A stretch of 64,000 nucleotides of DNA from Streptomyces antibioticus (GCF_001514065.1 NZ_KQ948427.1:484474-548473), one strand, 5' to 3'. Positions 43,252 to 51,822 are shown, counted from the stretch's first letter. The notes: generated by a model not told the origin, from the letters alone. Translations and numbers: made by a program.

Positions 43252-44387
43252 CGGCTCTGGTCCTTGGTCAGGTCCGGTACGTCCCAGTCGCGGGCCACGT
43301 CCGCCGTGTCGGCGCCGGGCCTCGCCGGGCCGGTCCGTACCGCCGTCGGGGTCGCGGAGAAGCGCGGTGCGGGGGCGGGCTGGGTGATGCCGCCGTGGTC
43401 GGTGAAGGTGGCGCGGGCGGCGAGGTGCGGGTGGTGCGGGGCCTCGGCCAGCGACAGGACGGGCGCCACGCAGGCGTCGGTGCCGTCGAAGGCGGTCGTC
43501 CACTCGTCCCGGGTGCGGGACCTGAAGCGGGCGGCGACGGCCTCGCGCAGTTCGCCCCAGCGGGTCCAGTCCTTGCGGGCGTCGGCGTGCTCGGGGATGC
43601 CGAGGACGCGGACGAACTCGTCGTAGAACTGCGGCTCCAGGGCGCCGACGGCCATGTACCGGCCGTCGGCGGTCTCGTAGGTGCCGTAGTACGGGCAGCC
43701 GCCGTCGAGGAGGTTGGCGCCGCGCCGGTCCTGCCAGCCGCCGGCCGCGACCATGCCGTGGATCATCGCGGCGAGGTGGGAGGTGCCGTCCACGATGGCG
43801 GCGTCCACGACCTGGCCGACGCCGGTCACGCGCGCGTGATGGAGGGCGGCGAGGACGCCGACGACGAGGTAGAGGGAGCCGCCCGCGTAGTCGCCGAGGA
43901 GGTTGGCGGGGACGGCCGGGGGCGCGCCCGGGTCGCCGATCATGCCGAGGGTTCCGGTGAGGGCGATGTACGCGATGTCGTGCCCGGCGCGCTGGGAGAG
44001 GGGGCCGTCCTGGCCCCAGCCGGTCATCCGGCCGTAGACGAGCCCGGGGTTGCGGGCGTGACAGGCCTCCGGGCCGACACCGAGGCGCTCGGCGACGCCG
44101 GGGCGGTAGCCCTCGACGAGGATGTCGGCGTGCGCGGCGAGGTCGAGGACGCGGGCGGCGCCGTCCGGAGCCTTGAGGTCGACGATCACCGAGCGCTTGT
44201 TGCGGTTGGTGACGTCGTACGCCGGGTCGATCGCGAGGCCGGGTCCGCCGGGCCGGTCGACGCGCACGACGTCGGCGCCGAGGTCGGCGAGGAGCATGGC
44301 GGCGAACGGGCCCGGCCCGATGCCGGCGAGCTCGAGTACGCGCACGCCGGTCAGCGGGCCCTGCCCTGGCGTCGTTGCCGTGGTCAT
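43248..44387 (-). CDS. CaiB/BaiF-family CoA-transferase (alpha-methylacyl-CoA racemase type)
   Basis: A 379-residue protein. LTGVRVLELAGIGPGPFAAM and LLADLGADVVRVDRPGG are the family start. HDIAYIALTGTLGMIG and the YAGGSLYLVVGVLAAL region contain the expected Asp and Gly residues. Sequence style (PGPFAAMLLADLGADVVRVDRP) is that of alpha-methylacyl-CoA racemases, which epimerise 2-methyl-branched acyl-CoAs before beta-oxidation. It is the first gene of the acyl-CoA operon. This suggests that branched-chain or sterol-side-chain acids are substrates. Confidence 0.9.
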   Translation of the reverse strand: MTTATTPGQGPLTGVRVLELAGIGPGPFAAMLLADLGADVVRVDRPGGPGLAIDPAYDVTNRNKRSVIVDLKAPDGAARVLDLAAHADILVEGYRPGVAERLGVGPEACHARNPGLVYGRMTGWGQDGPLSQRAGHDIAYIALTGTLGMIGDPGAPPAVPANLLGDYAGGSLYLVVGVLAALHHARVTGVGQVVDAAIVDGTSHLAAMIHGMVAAGGWQDRRGANLLDGGCPYYGTYETADGRYMAVGALEPQFYDEFVRVLGIPEHADARKDWTRWGELREAVAARFRSRTRDEWTTAFDGTDACVAPVLSLAEAPHHPHLAARATFTDHGGITQPAPAPRFSATPTAVRTGPARPGADTADVARDWDVPDLTKDQSR

Positions 44388-44483
44388 CCAGCCCCCATGC
44401 GGTCCAGCCCTGCTGGGCGTGACACAACTGATGTAACACCAGTGATGCTAAGAAGCCGCTCGACAGGACACAAGACCCGAACG

Positions 44484-44497
44484 AGCAAGCGCTTAGC
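44484..44497. promoter_or_regulatory. AAGCGCTT-centred site, possible TetR-type operator
   Basis: GAGCAAGCGCTTAGC contains a perfect 8-bp palindrome AAGCGCTT at 44487-44494, between the acyl-CoA operon and the divergent reductase gene. CAAGCGCTTG-type palindromes are typical operators of actinobacterial TetR regulators of acyl-CoA genes. The right half is imperfect (TAGC), so it is a weak prediction. Confidence 0.35.
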
Positions 44498-44586
44498 CAA
44501 TTTACCGATGGGTCACCGTCCGTGCTCTTCTGCTGTCACGCTAGCCTCGGCCACCGACAACGGCGTGCCGGCGGACGAGAGGTGTC

Positions 44587-45764
44587 ATGAGCAGGCTGAA
44601 CAGAACGGACCGTCCGTACGACATCGTGCTCTTCGGAGCGACCGGTTTCGTGGGAACGCTCACCGCGGAGTACCTCGCCGCGCACGCGCCGGAGGGGCTG
44701 CGCTGGGCGATCGCGGGCCGCAGCGAGGAGAAGCTCAAGGCGCTGCGGGAGCGGCTGCCGGGCAGCGCGGAGATCGGGGTGCTGCAAGCCGATGTGGCCG
44801 ATCCGGCCTCGCTGCGGGCGCTCGCCGAGCACGCGCGCGTGGTGGCCTCGACGGTGGGCCCCTACGTGACGTACGGCGAGGAGCTGGTCGCCGCCTGCGC
44901 GGAGACGGGTGCGGACTATCTCGACCTCACCGGTGAGCCGGAGTTCGTGGACCTGATGTACGTCCGCCATGACGCACGCGCGCGGGAGACCGGGCGCGGC
45001 TGGTGCACGCGTGCGGTTTCGACTCGGTGCCGCACGACCTCGGCGCGTACTTCACGGTGCGGCAGCTGCCGGAGGGGGTGCCGCTGCGGGTGGACGGGTT
45101 CGTGCAGGCCGACGCGATGTTCTCGGGCGGTACGTTCGCCTCGGCGCTGAACCAGTTCGCGCGCGGCCGGCAGATGCTGGCCGCCGCGCGGGACCGGGGA
45201 CGCCACGAGCCGCGCCTGGTGGGGCGCCGGGCCACGACGCCGAACGGCGCGCCGCGGTTCGCCGGGGAGATCGGCGCCTGGGCGCTGCCGTTGCCGACGA
45301 TCGACGCGCAGATCGTGGGCCGGTCGGCCAGGGCGCTGGAGCGTTACGGTCCCGACTTCCGCTACCGCCACTACGCGGCCGTCCGCCGGCTGCCGATGGC
45401 GGTGGGCGGGGTCGCCGCGGTCGGCGCGCTGTTCGCGGCGGCCCAGGTGCCGCCCGCGCGGCGCTGGCTGTCGGGCCGGGTCAGGCCCGGGGACGGGCCG
45501 AGCGCGGAGAAGCGGGCGAAGAGCTGGTTCTCGGTGCGTTTCGTGGGCGAGGGCGGCGGCCGGCAGGTGTTCACGGAGGTCGCGGGCGGCGACCCCGGGT
45601 ACGACGAGACGGCGAAGATGTTCGCCGAGGCGGCCCTCTGCCTCGCCTTCGACGACCTTCCGGCGACGGCCGGGCAGGTCACGACGGCCGTCGCGATGGG
45701 CGACGCGCTGATCGAGCGGCTGCGGGCGGCGGGGATCGTGTTCCGGGTGGCGAAGAGCAGATAG
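44587..45764 (+). pseudogene. saccharopine-dehydrogenase-family enoyl reductase, broken by one frameshift
   Basis: The N-terminal part (YDIVLFGATGFVGTLTAEYL through VDLMYVRHDARARET) and the C-terminal part (HACGFDSVPHDLGAYFTVRQ through VFRVAKSR) are in different frames. They join near 44991, where ACCGGGCGC would read ETGARLVHACG if one G were added to the GGG run. The complete protein, about 392 residues, is of the trans-acting enoyl reductase/saccharopine dehydrogenase type with a Rossmann N-terminus. A sequencing error in a G-run is as likely as a real mutation. The 3' end is duplicated (see the repeat at 45750). Confidence 0.88.
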
Positions 45765-45822
45765 CGGCGGCTCAGCCCGGAATCAAGCGAAGAGCCGGTA
45801 GCGGCGGCTCAGCCGAGAATCA
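45750..45822 (+). repeat. 36-bp tandem duplication at the convergent gene ends
   Basis: GCGAAGAGC...AGCGGCGGCTCAGCC...GAATCA occurs at 45750-45785 and again at 45787-45822 with five or so differences. Copy 1 holds the stop of the reductase (AKSR-stop), and copy 2 still reads AKSR-stop. Copy 2 also contains the 3' end of the opposite maleylpyruvate-isomerase-type gene. Confidence 0.85.
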
Positions 45823-46465
45823 GCGGCAGCTTCTTGTCCAGCTCGCCCAGCTCGGCCCGTTCCGCGTCCGTCGGCGGGCGGCGTCCGGTGCCGACGAGCA
45901 GGGCGTCCGCGTCGCTGAACGAGGCGGGGAACGCGGCGCCGGCGATCTGCTCCAGCAGCGCGCGGGACCGGGCCAGTCCCGCGCTCGGCGGTGCCGCCGC
46001 GTCCGGGAGGTGGGCGATGAGGTCGAGATGGTGCAGCGTCCACTCCAGGACGTAGGCGCCGAGATAGTCCCCCGCAGTGAGGACCATGTCCTGGGTGCTC
46101 ACCAGGGCGGCGGGGTCGGCGAGTTGGGCCGCGCGCCCGGCGGCGGAACCGACGTCGTCGAGGTGGAACTTGAGCAGGTGGGGTTCCTCGTAGGCGGCCG
46201 CGAGCCGGACGATGAGCGCGTCCAGCGGGTCGTCCCCCGTGGGCGCCTCGTCGGCGACGTGCCAGTAGGTCACGGCGTCGGCGGTGGGCTCGGTGTCGGC
46301 GGGGGTGACGAGGGTGATCAGGACGTCCTGCGCGTCGATCACCAGATGGCACACGAGGTCCCGCACCAGCCACCCGGCACAGCCGGACGGCTTCTCGAAG
46401 TCCTGGTCCGGCAGTTCCGCGACGGCCTTGCGCAGCGCCGCCCACGTCTGCGAGAAGAGATCCAC
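45809..46465 (-). CDS. maleylpyruvate-isomerase/DinB-fold (mycothiol-dependent type) protein
   Basis: A 218-residue protein with the four-helix MDMPI N-terminal metal-binding fold. Candidate ligands are His in RDLVCHLVIDAQDVL and Glu/His in YVLEWTLHHLDLIAHL. The usual opening (ALRKAVAELPDQDFEKPSGCAGWLVRD) is present. These proteins use mycothiol or another low-molecular thiol; the substrate here is unknown. The start is uncertain: GTG at 46465 (VDLFSQTW) is used, with GAGG directly before it. The last codons lie in the second copy of the tandem duplication. Confidence 0.82.
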   Translation of the reverse strand: MDLFSQTWAALRKAVAELPDQDFEKPSGCAGWLVRDLVCHLVIDAQDVLITLVTPADTEPTADAVTYWHVADEAPTGDDPLDALIVRLAAAYEEPHLLKFHLDDVGSAAGRAAQLADPAALVSTQDMVLTAGDYLGAYVLEWTLHHLDLIAHLPDAAAPPSAGLARSRALLEQIAGAAFPASFSDADALLVGTGRRPPTDAERAELGELDKKLPLILG

Positions 46466-46521
46466 CCTCGGCAAGCTAGTGCGCCGCCGAAGCGCCCCAC
46501 AACCGAATTGCCGGGCGCGCC

Positions 46522-46683
46522 CTACAGCGGCCAGGTGGCGACCGTGTAGATCATCCCGCAGATCCAGGCGAGCCCCGCGAGCACGGCCAGGACGAGCGCG
46601 GCCATCACGGCCCGCTCGACGGGCCGGTTGGGGTCGGCGAGGGGCTTCGGGGAGCGCCGGCGGGGCATACGGTGCGTCGTCAT
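46522..46683 (-). CDS. 53-residue single-span membrane protein
   Basis: It starts MTTHRMPRRRSPKPLADPN, a basic N-terminus, followed by VMAALVLAVLAGLAWICGMIYT, one membrane helix, and a short tail. The basic side should face the cytoplasm. No domain or known family. It lies alone between the maleylpyruvate-isomerase-type gene and the endonuclease V gene. Codon use is like its neighbours. Confidence 0.65.
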   Translation of the reverse strand: MTTHRMPRRRSPKPLADPNRPVERAVMAALVLAVLAGLAWICGMIYTVATWPL

Positions 46684-46744
46684 GCGGCACAGCCTGCCGA
46701 TCATGCCGACGCGCCACATCCGTACAGATACTCAGTTCACGTAC

Positions 46745-47857
46745 TCAGGAGCCGAGTACGGCCTCCACGCGCGCGTGCGTCGCGGGATCGTCGGCGGCGA
46801 TCAGCCGAGCAAGGGGGCCGATCTGCCAACCCGCGTGGTAGTCGAAGTACGGAGACGGTCCGGCCGCGTTGTGGGCGACCTTGGCGACGACTTCGGCGAG
46901 GCGGAACACGGCCTGCTCCTTCGGCGTGAGCCCCTCGCACGGGGTGCCGACTCGGACCCGCTCGAAGAACTCACGGCCTCGGTGCCACTCTTCGCGATCG
47001 CCCGCCATCCGCAGCACCGCCTCGATCTCCGGCGTCCGATGCGCTCCACGTGCCACCGCCTCCAGCACCCGGCCGGCCCAGCTCACCGGGTCGGCCTGGC
47101 GTTCGTAGACGGTACGGCCCCAGCTTCGCTCCGGATCGGCCGCCGCCCGTTCGGCCTGCGGGTTCCCTACCTGTGTCGCCTCCTTCAGCGCCCTCCGGCA
47201 CAAGGCGTCCGCGCGCCGTGTCGTCTCCGGGAGGCGGTACTCCGGGGTCAGGGACAGGGTGTGGGCGCAGGCGTTGTCGAGGGTGACGCGGTGGCCGACG
47301 GAGACGAAGACCGGCTTGACGGAGTCGCGGGTGCGGACGGCTCGGCCGACCTCCTCGGTGTCCGCCAGGAGGGGGGTGGTGCTGCCGCGCGGGGCGGCGG
47401 GGTCGTCGTACGTGAAGGTGAAGGGGTTCTTCGCCACGCCGATCGTGGGGAGGTCCGTGAGGACGCCCAGGTGGCTGGCGAGGCCGAAGCGGCGGGGGTG
47501 GGCGAGGCCGTAGCCGTCGCAGACGATCAGGCCCGGCGGGCAGGGGAGGGCTTCCAGGGCGGCCAGGACCGTGGGGATCTCGCGGAAGGCGAGCAGGCCG
47601 GGGACGTACGGGAAGGAGACGCGGCCGACCGCCGTGGCCTCCGCGACGACCTCCAGGGTCGCCGCGTCCAGGACGACCGCCGCGGCCGCCACGACGTCCC
47701 GCTCGTCGTCGTAGGCCACGTCGACGCCGGTCACCCGGCCGGTCCCGGGTGGTGGACCGGGGTCGTCGAGCACCACTTTCGTCCGCAACTCGTCCTGCAC
47801 GGCGCGGGCTTCGTCCTCGGTGGCGGGCCAGCCCGCGGGAATGCGTACGGTCGTCAT
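46745..47857 (-). CDS. nfi: endonuclease V with an extra C-terminal domain
   Basis: A 370-residue protein. Residues 1-224 are endonuclease V, which cleaves DNA or RNA near deaminated bases (inosine). Catalytic residues are D46 in VTGVDVAYD, E93 in LLAFREIPT, and D114 in VCDGYGLAHPRRFG; GVAKNPF and DNACAHTLSL follow. Ordinary endonuclease V ends at about 225 residues (LPETTRRADALCRRAL). Here 145 further residues continue in frame (SWGRTVYERQADPVSWAGRV, TPKEQAVFRLAEVVAKVAHN), of no family I can name. The junction has no stop or start. The ATG at 47857 is used. Confidence 0.9.
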   Translation of the reverse strand: MTTVRIPAGWPATEDEARAVQDELRTKVVLDDPGPPPGTGRVTGVDVAYDDERDVVAAAAVVLDAATLEVVAEATAVGRVSFPYVPGLLAFREIPTVLAALEALPCPPGLIVCDGYGLAHPRRFGLASHLGVLTDLPTIGVAKNPFTFTYDDPAAPRGSTTPLLADTEEVGRAVRTRDSVKPVFVSVGHRVTLDNACAHTLSLTPEYRLPETTRRADALCRRALKEATQVGNPQAERAAADPERSWGRTVYERQADPVSWAGRVLEAVARGAHRTPEIEAVLRMAGDREEWHRGREFFERVRVGTPCEGLTPKEQAVFRLAEVVAKVAHNAAGPSPYFDYHAGWQIGPLARLIAADDPATHARVEAVLGS

Positions 47858-47895
47858 GATGCCGACGAGCGTACGCACTCCCCTGCGGGCTCCGG

Positions 47896-48225
47896 TCAGC
47901 CTTTTCGGCCCAGCGCCTGCTTCAGCTGGGTCTTGTTCATGTCCGACCGGCCGCTGATGTTGCGCCGCTTGGCCTCCTCGTAGAGCTGGTCGTAGGTCGG
48001 GCCCTGCGCACCCTTGCCGGACCGCTGGCCGCCCCGCTTGCCGGACGACATGTCCTGCGTGGAGGTGCGGCTCGCGGTCTTGGACTCGCCGGAGCGGGCG
48101 CGTTCCTTGTTGACCGTGCGCGCGGCGATCTCCTCGGCCCGTCCGGTGCTCTCACCCCGGTCCTGGGCGCTCTTCTTGATGTGCTCGTACTGGCGTTCCC
48201 TCTTCGGGCTCGAACCGCGTGGCAT
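47896..48225 (-). CDS. small basic protein with a Rho-N/SAP-like C-terminus
   Basis: A 109-residue protein rich in Lys, Arg, Ser and Gly. The first 70 residues are low-complexity and probably disordered (MPRGSSPKRERQYEHIKKSA). The C-terminal YDQLYEEAKRRNISGRSDMN followed by KTQLKQALGRKG fits a helix-turn-helix of the Rho N-terminal or SAP kind, which contacts nucleic acid. Similar Streptomyces proteins are often labelled plasmid stabilisation protein, without experimental support known to me. An AAAGGAGAG precedes the ATG. Confidence 0.8.
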   Translation of the reverse strand: MPRGSSPKRERQYEHIKKSAQDRGESTGRAEEIAARTVNKERARSGESKTASRTSTQDMSSGKRGGQRSGKGAQGPTYDQLYEEAKRRNISGRSDMNKTQLKQALGRKG

Positions 48226-48271
48226 GGGGGCTCTCCTTTCGCGCTCGGCGACCGGGTACCCCCATCCGCGC

Positions 48272-49393
48272 TCAGCTCTCCAGCCGGGCCACCCGCCCCT
48301 TCTCGCCGGCCGCCCAGCAGCCCAGGTCGGGGGTGCAGTCCACGGTGTCGTAGGAGCCCGTGTCGACCGTGCGCCAGGTGCGGCCGCCGTCGGTCGTGAG
48401 GTCGGTGCCGGTGGGGCCGACGGCGAGGGCCGCGGTGCGGCTGCGCGGGAGCCAGGCGACGCCGGAGCGGTAGGCGGGCGGGGGTGTGGCGGCGGGCTGC
48501 CAGCTGCGGCCGCCGTCGCCCGTCACCGCGCCCGCCTGTGGCGAGGCCTGGTCCGCTCGGTAGTCGCCGCCGACCGCGAGACCGTGCGTACGGTCGCGGA
48601 AGGCGAGGGCGAAGACGCCCTTGGCGGGGTCTCCGGCCGGGATCGGGGTGTCGGTGGCCGTCCAGGTCAGGCCGCGGTCGGAGGAGTGGAGCACGCGCGC
48701 GCGTGCCGCGCCTCCGGTGGCGAGCCAGACGTCCTTCGGACCGGAGGAGACCAGGCACTGGCCGCTCGCCGCGAACCCGGCCTCGCCCTCCAGCGCGGCC
48801 GGCATGCCGTCGCTCGGGAGCACGTTCCAGGAGCGGCCCCCGTCGTTCGTCGACAGGATGCGGAACTTCCCGTCCACTGGGTCGCTCATCGCCAGCCCGT
48901 GCTTGCGGTCGAGGAAGGTGAGGCAGTCGTAGAAGGCCCGCGCGTCGGTGTTGCGGAAGGACTCGGTCCAGGTGGCCCCGCCGTCCTCGGTGCGATACAC
49001 CCGGGACGCCTCGCCCTCGCCGATCGCCAGGACAACGGCCCGCCGTGCGTCGAAGGCCTCGATGTCCCGGAACTGCAGTTCCTGCGCCCCGGGCGGCGAT
49101 ACGTTCCGCCAGGTCGCGCCGCCGTCCGTGGTGCGCAGCACGGTCCCCTGGGTGCCGGACACCCAGGCGGTCGTCCGGCTCACGGCGGACAGGCCCCGGA
49201 ACCGTACGTCCGGAGTGCCGCTGTCCTTGAGCTCCCAGTGCGGCACCCGGTGCTCCGGTCCGTGCGCCTGCGCGGGTACGGCGGTCAGCGCGGCCAGCGC
49301 CGCCGCACAGGCCACCCCCGCGGCCATCCGGGTACCGGCTCGCATCGTGCGGCTCGTACGTCTCGTCCGTCGCGTGATTCCCAAGCGCCTCAT
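48272..49393 (-). CDS. secreted BNR/YCF48-like beta-propeller protein
   Basis: A 373-residue protein with a twin-Arg-containing signal peptide (RRTRRTSRTMRAGTRMAAGV...AVPAQA). The mature part is built of repeats with the Asp-box pattern, such as TTDGGATWRNV, TEDGGATWTES, TNDGGRSWNVL, SSDRGLTWTAT, GDGGRSWQPA and TTDGGRTWRTV, giving a six- or seven-bladed propeller. Proteins of this kind include sialidase-like and photosystem-assembly-like folds; no catalytic residues can be identified. Labelled oxidoreductase in many genomes, without evidence in the sequence. The ATG at 49393 begins the signal peptide. Confidence 0.85.
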   Translation of the reverse strand: MRRLGITRRTRRTSRTMRAGTRMAAGVACAAALAALTAVPAQAHGPEHRVPHWELKDSGTPDVRFRGLSAVSRTTAWVSGTQGTVLRTTDGGATWRNVSPPGAQELQFRDIEAFDARRAVVLAIGEGEASRVYRTEDGGATWTESFRNTDARAFYDCLTFLDRKHGLAMSDPVDGKFRILSTNDGGRSWNVLPSDGMPAALEGEAGFAASGQCLVSSGPKDVWLATGGAARARVLHSSDRGLTWTATDTPIPAGDPAKGVFALAFRDRTHGLAVGGDYRADQASPQAGAVTGDGGRSWQPAATPPPAYRSGVAWLPRSRTAALAVGPTGTDLTTDGGRTWRTVDTGSYDTVDCTPDLGCWAAGEKGRVARLES

Positions 49394-49653
49394 GGCGGGC
49401 GAAGCTAGCCCACGCGCGCGTGAGGCGTCCAGATGGGGTCCTGGGCGTCGCAACTGCCCTTCGCGGCACGGCAGGTCGGCTGCGTCACTCCCGTGCATGA
49501 AACGCGGTGACCGAGGTCACTCGATTCCGGTGTGCACGGATGGGCCCGTTCCGACGTCTCTTCCATTGTCCGGGCCCGAACGCCCGGAGGTCGGTCCAGC
49601 CGTCTCAGCCGTCCGTCCAGCCGTCCGTTCAGTCGTCACAAGGGAGCAAGGCG

Positions 49654-50070
49654 TTGTCCACCGTCATCGAGCAGCCCGTAGAGGCCCGCCTCGTCGCCGC
49701 CGCGCCGCGGATGCCGAGCATTCCCGCCACCCTGCACTACGACCGGCGCGACCCGTTCGCCGTCCGGATGACCTTCCCGGCCCCGGCCACCCTGGAGGGC
49801 GTGGACGTCTGCTGGACGTTCTCGCGCGAACTCCTCACCGCGGGCATGACGGCCCCCGAGGGCCATGGCGACGTACGCGTGCGGCCGTACGGGTACGACC
49901 GCACCGTGCTGGAGTTCCACGCCCCCGAGGGCACCGCCGTCGTGCACGTCCGCTCGGGCGAGCTGCGACGTTTCCTGGAGGCCACGGCCGAGCTGGTGCC
50001 CGTCGGTCTGGAGCATCTCCAGCTCGACCTGGACCAGCAGCTGGCCGAACTGATGCGGGACGCCTGCTGA
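49654..50070 (+). CDS. ssgD: SsgA-like sporulation/cell-division protein
   Basis: A 138-residue SALP-family protein. Features are YDRRDPFAVRMTFPAPATLEG, VCWTFSRELLTAG, HGDVRVRPYGYDRTVLEFHA and VHVRSGELRRFLEATAELVP. SALPs guide peptidoglycan synthesis and septation in Streptomyces. From memory SsgD maps to this part of the S. coelicolor chromosome, and the sequence matches it best; the paralogue assignment is inferred. The start is a TTG (LSTVIEQPV) after AAGGGAG. Upstream the frame is open but consists of short repeats. An ATG is lacking. Confidence 0.85.
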   Translation: MSTVIEQPVEARLVAAAPRMPSIPATLHYDRRDPFAVRMTFPAPATLEGVDVCWTFSRELLTAGMTAPEGHGDVRVRPYGYDRTVLEFHAPEGTAVVHVRSGELRRFLEATAELVPVGLEHLQLDLDQQLAELMRDAC

Positions 50071-50071
50071 C

Positions 50072-50914
50072 CTACCGCTGACGGCCCCCGCCCAGCAGCG
50101 CGTTGAGCTCGCCGTAGTCGAATCCACCGGCCAGCGACTCGTACGTGCCCGCGTCCAGCAGCTCCCGCGCGGCGCGGTGCACGAGGGCGTGCACGGCCAT
50201 GGGGATGCTCGCGCCCGCGCTCACGCGCGCGACGCCGAGCGCCGCCAGGTCCGCGACCGGTGGGGCGCCGGGACCCACCATGATGTTCACAGGGCCGTCG
50301 ACGCCGTCGACGAGCTCCTTCACGATCCCCGGGTCGACGGCCCCGGGGACGAAGATCCCGTCGGCGCCCGCGGCCCGGAAGGCGGCGGCCCGCTCCAGGG
50401 TGAGGTCCACTCCCCCGGCCCCGCGCAGGAACGTGTCGATCCGGGCGTTGACGAACAGCGGCACGTCCGCCGCGTCGGCGGCGGCGCGGGCGGCGGCGAT
50501 CCGCTCGGCCTGCTCGGCGACGTCCCGCAGCGCTCCGGCGCCATCCCCGTACAGCGCGTCCTCGATGTTCACGCCGACCGCGCCCGCCGCGAGAACCGCG
50601 CGGATGGTCTCGGCGACTCCTTCCGGTTCCTCGGCGTAGCCGCTTTCGACGTCCGCGCTGACGGGGACGTCCACGGCGGCGGCGATGTCCGCGACGACAC
50701 CCAGGGCCCGGTCCCGGTCCACCCGGTCGCCGTCCGCCGCACCGAGGCCCCACGCGAGCCCGGCGCTGGTCGTGGCGACGGCCGCGGCCCCGGCGTGCGC
50801 GACGATCCGGGCGCTCGCGGTGTCCCAGGCGTTGGGCAGGATCAGCGGGCGTCCGGGGACGTGCAGGGCGTGGAAGGCGAGGGCGCGGTCGCGGAGCGAG
50901 GTCTGCTTGGTCAT
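50072..50914 (-). CDS. isocitrate lyase/PEP mutase superfamily protein
   Basis: A 280-residue TIM-barrel protein. LPNAWDTASARIVAHAGA, ADGDRVDRD and SADVESGYAEEPEGV carry the metal site, and VNIEDALYGDG the second acidic pair. The Cys-containing loop (KKCGH) of true isocitrate lyases is absent, so it is more like PEP mutase, oxaloacetate hydrolase or methylisocitrate-type lyases. The exact reaction is unknown. The ATG at 50914 is used; a TTG four codons earlier is possible. It converges on ssgD with a 1-bp gap. Confidence 0.87.
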   Translation of the reverse strand: MTKQTSLRDRALAFHALHVPGRPLILPNAWDTASARIVAHAGAAAVATTSAGLAWGLGAADGDRVDRDRALGVVADIAAAVDVPVSADVESGYAEEPEGVAETIRAVLAAGAVGVNIEDALYGDGAGALRDVAEQAERIAAARAAADAADVPLFVNARIDTFLRGAGGVDLTLERAAAFRAAGADGIFVPGAVDPGIVKELVDGVDGPVNIMVGPGAPPVADLAALGVARVSAGASIPMAVHALVHRAARELLDAGTYESLAGGFDYGELNALLGGGRQR

Positions 50915-51011
50915 GCGTTCACTCAAGCAGCGGGGGCAGGCCGGGGCTGGCAGGAAATCGACATCAACGTGACAACTGCCCGCCCCGCCCCGCCTCTGCC
51001 TGCCCCACCTC

Positions 51012-51671
51012 TCACGCTCCCGCGGGCGCGGCCGCGCGCGTCAGCGCAGCCCTCAGCTCCTCCCCCGCCTTCCGCGTCACCGGCCCCGCCGCCCCGCTCC
51101 GCTCGGCCAGTTCCGCCAGCCGCTCCTGGTAGCGACCGCGCTCGTCCCGGCTCACCAGGGTGCGCAGTTCGGCCGCGGCGGCCAGGGTGACGACGGCCGC
51201 GTCCCGGTCGGAGACCTCCGCGACCGGCACCGGGCCTTCGAGGATCCGCCGGGCCTCCGCGCGCAGCGCGTCCACGACGGCGACACGCTCCAGGGCGTAC
51301 TCGACGGTCGGGAACACCCCGAGGGCCCGCCGCTTCTCCGCGCGGAGGTAACCGTCGGCGGCCAGCTGCTCCCGTACCGCGTCGAGCGTCACGCGCGCGT
51401 GCAGCGGCACCCAGCTGTGCCAGTGGTGCGGCCGGGACTCCCGTACGAGCTCCAGGAGCCCGTCGAGGACGGCGTCCCCGGTCTCGGAGTCCAGGTCGGC
51501 CGGGGTGGCGATGCCGTCGTCGTCGAGGAGGAGCCCACGCCGGGCCAGTTCGGTGAGGGCGCCGGCCCGCACGAGGTGATCGACGTGGCCGGTGTCGGTG
51601 AGTTCGTTGCGGGTGATGTCCCAGGCCAGCAGGTAGAGCCGGGCGGGCAGGGACAGCGAGCCGTCGGGCAC
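51012..51671 (-). CDS. GPP34 (GOLPH3-like) family protein
   Basis: A 219-residue helical protein of the GPP34 family. LSLPARLYLLAWDITRNELT is the typical opening, followed by AGALTELARRGLLLDDDGIA and RALGVFPTVEYALERVAVVDAL. In eukaryotes the family binds phosphatidylinositol-4-phosphate at the Golgi. Streptomyces has many copies with no proven role, although membrane binding is likely. The GTG start follows GGAGGAGG. It diverges from the ABC-F gene. Confidence 0.85.
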   Translation of the reverse strand: MPDGSLSLPARLYLLAWDITRNELTDTGHVDHLVRAGALTELARRGLLLDDDGIATPADLDSETGDAVLDGLLELVRESRPHHWHSWVPLHARVTLDAVREQLAADGYLRAEKRRALGVFPTVEYALERVAVVDALRAEARRILEGPVPVAEVSDRDAAVVTLAAAAELRTLVSRDERGRYQERLAELAERSGAAGPVTRKAGEELRAALTRAAAPAGA

Positions 51672-51707
51672 GGGGCCTCCTCCAGATCGGGCTTCACATT
51701 AATTCGA

Positions 51708-51736
51708 TTGACGGTCTCGACGCCGCTGCCTACCGT
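51708..51736 (+). promoter_or_regulatory. vegetative-type promoter of the ABC-F gene
   Basis: TTGACG at 51708-51713 and TACCGT at 51731-51736 are separated by 17 bases, close to the HrdB consensus. Transcription from here would give a leader of about 225 nt before the ABC-F GTG/ATG region, which is long and contains the palindrome at 51804. Confidence 0.5.
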
Positions 51737-51803
51737 GGACAACGCTTCTGCTGCCGTCGATCGGAGAAGGACGTTGCTCCTCTGAGGTCATGAGACACCG
51801 CGT

Positions 51804-51822
51804 CACACACCTGAGGTGTGTG
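51804..51822 (+). promoter_or_regulatory. perfect 19-bp palindrome in the ABC-F leader
   Basis: CACACACCT-G-AGGTGTGTG is perfectly symmetric. It lies within the predicted transcribed leader of the ABC-F gene. It could form an RNA hairpin used in attenuation, or be a DNA operator. Confidence 0.5.
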
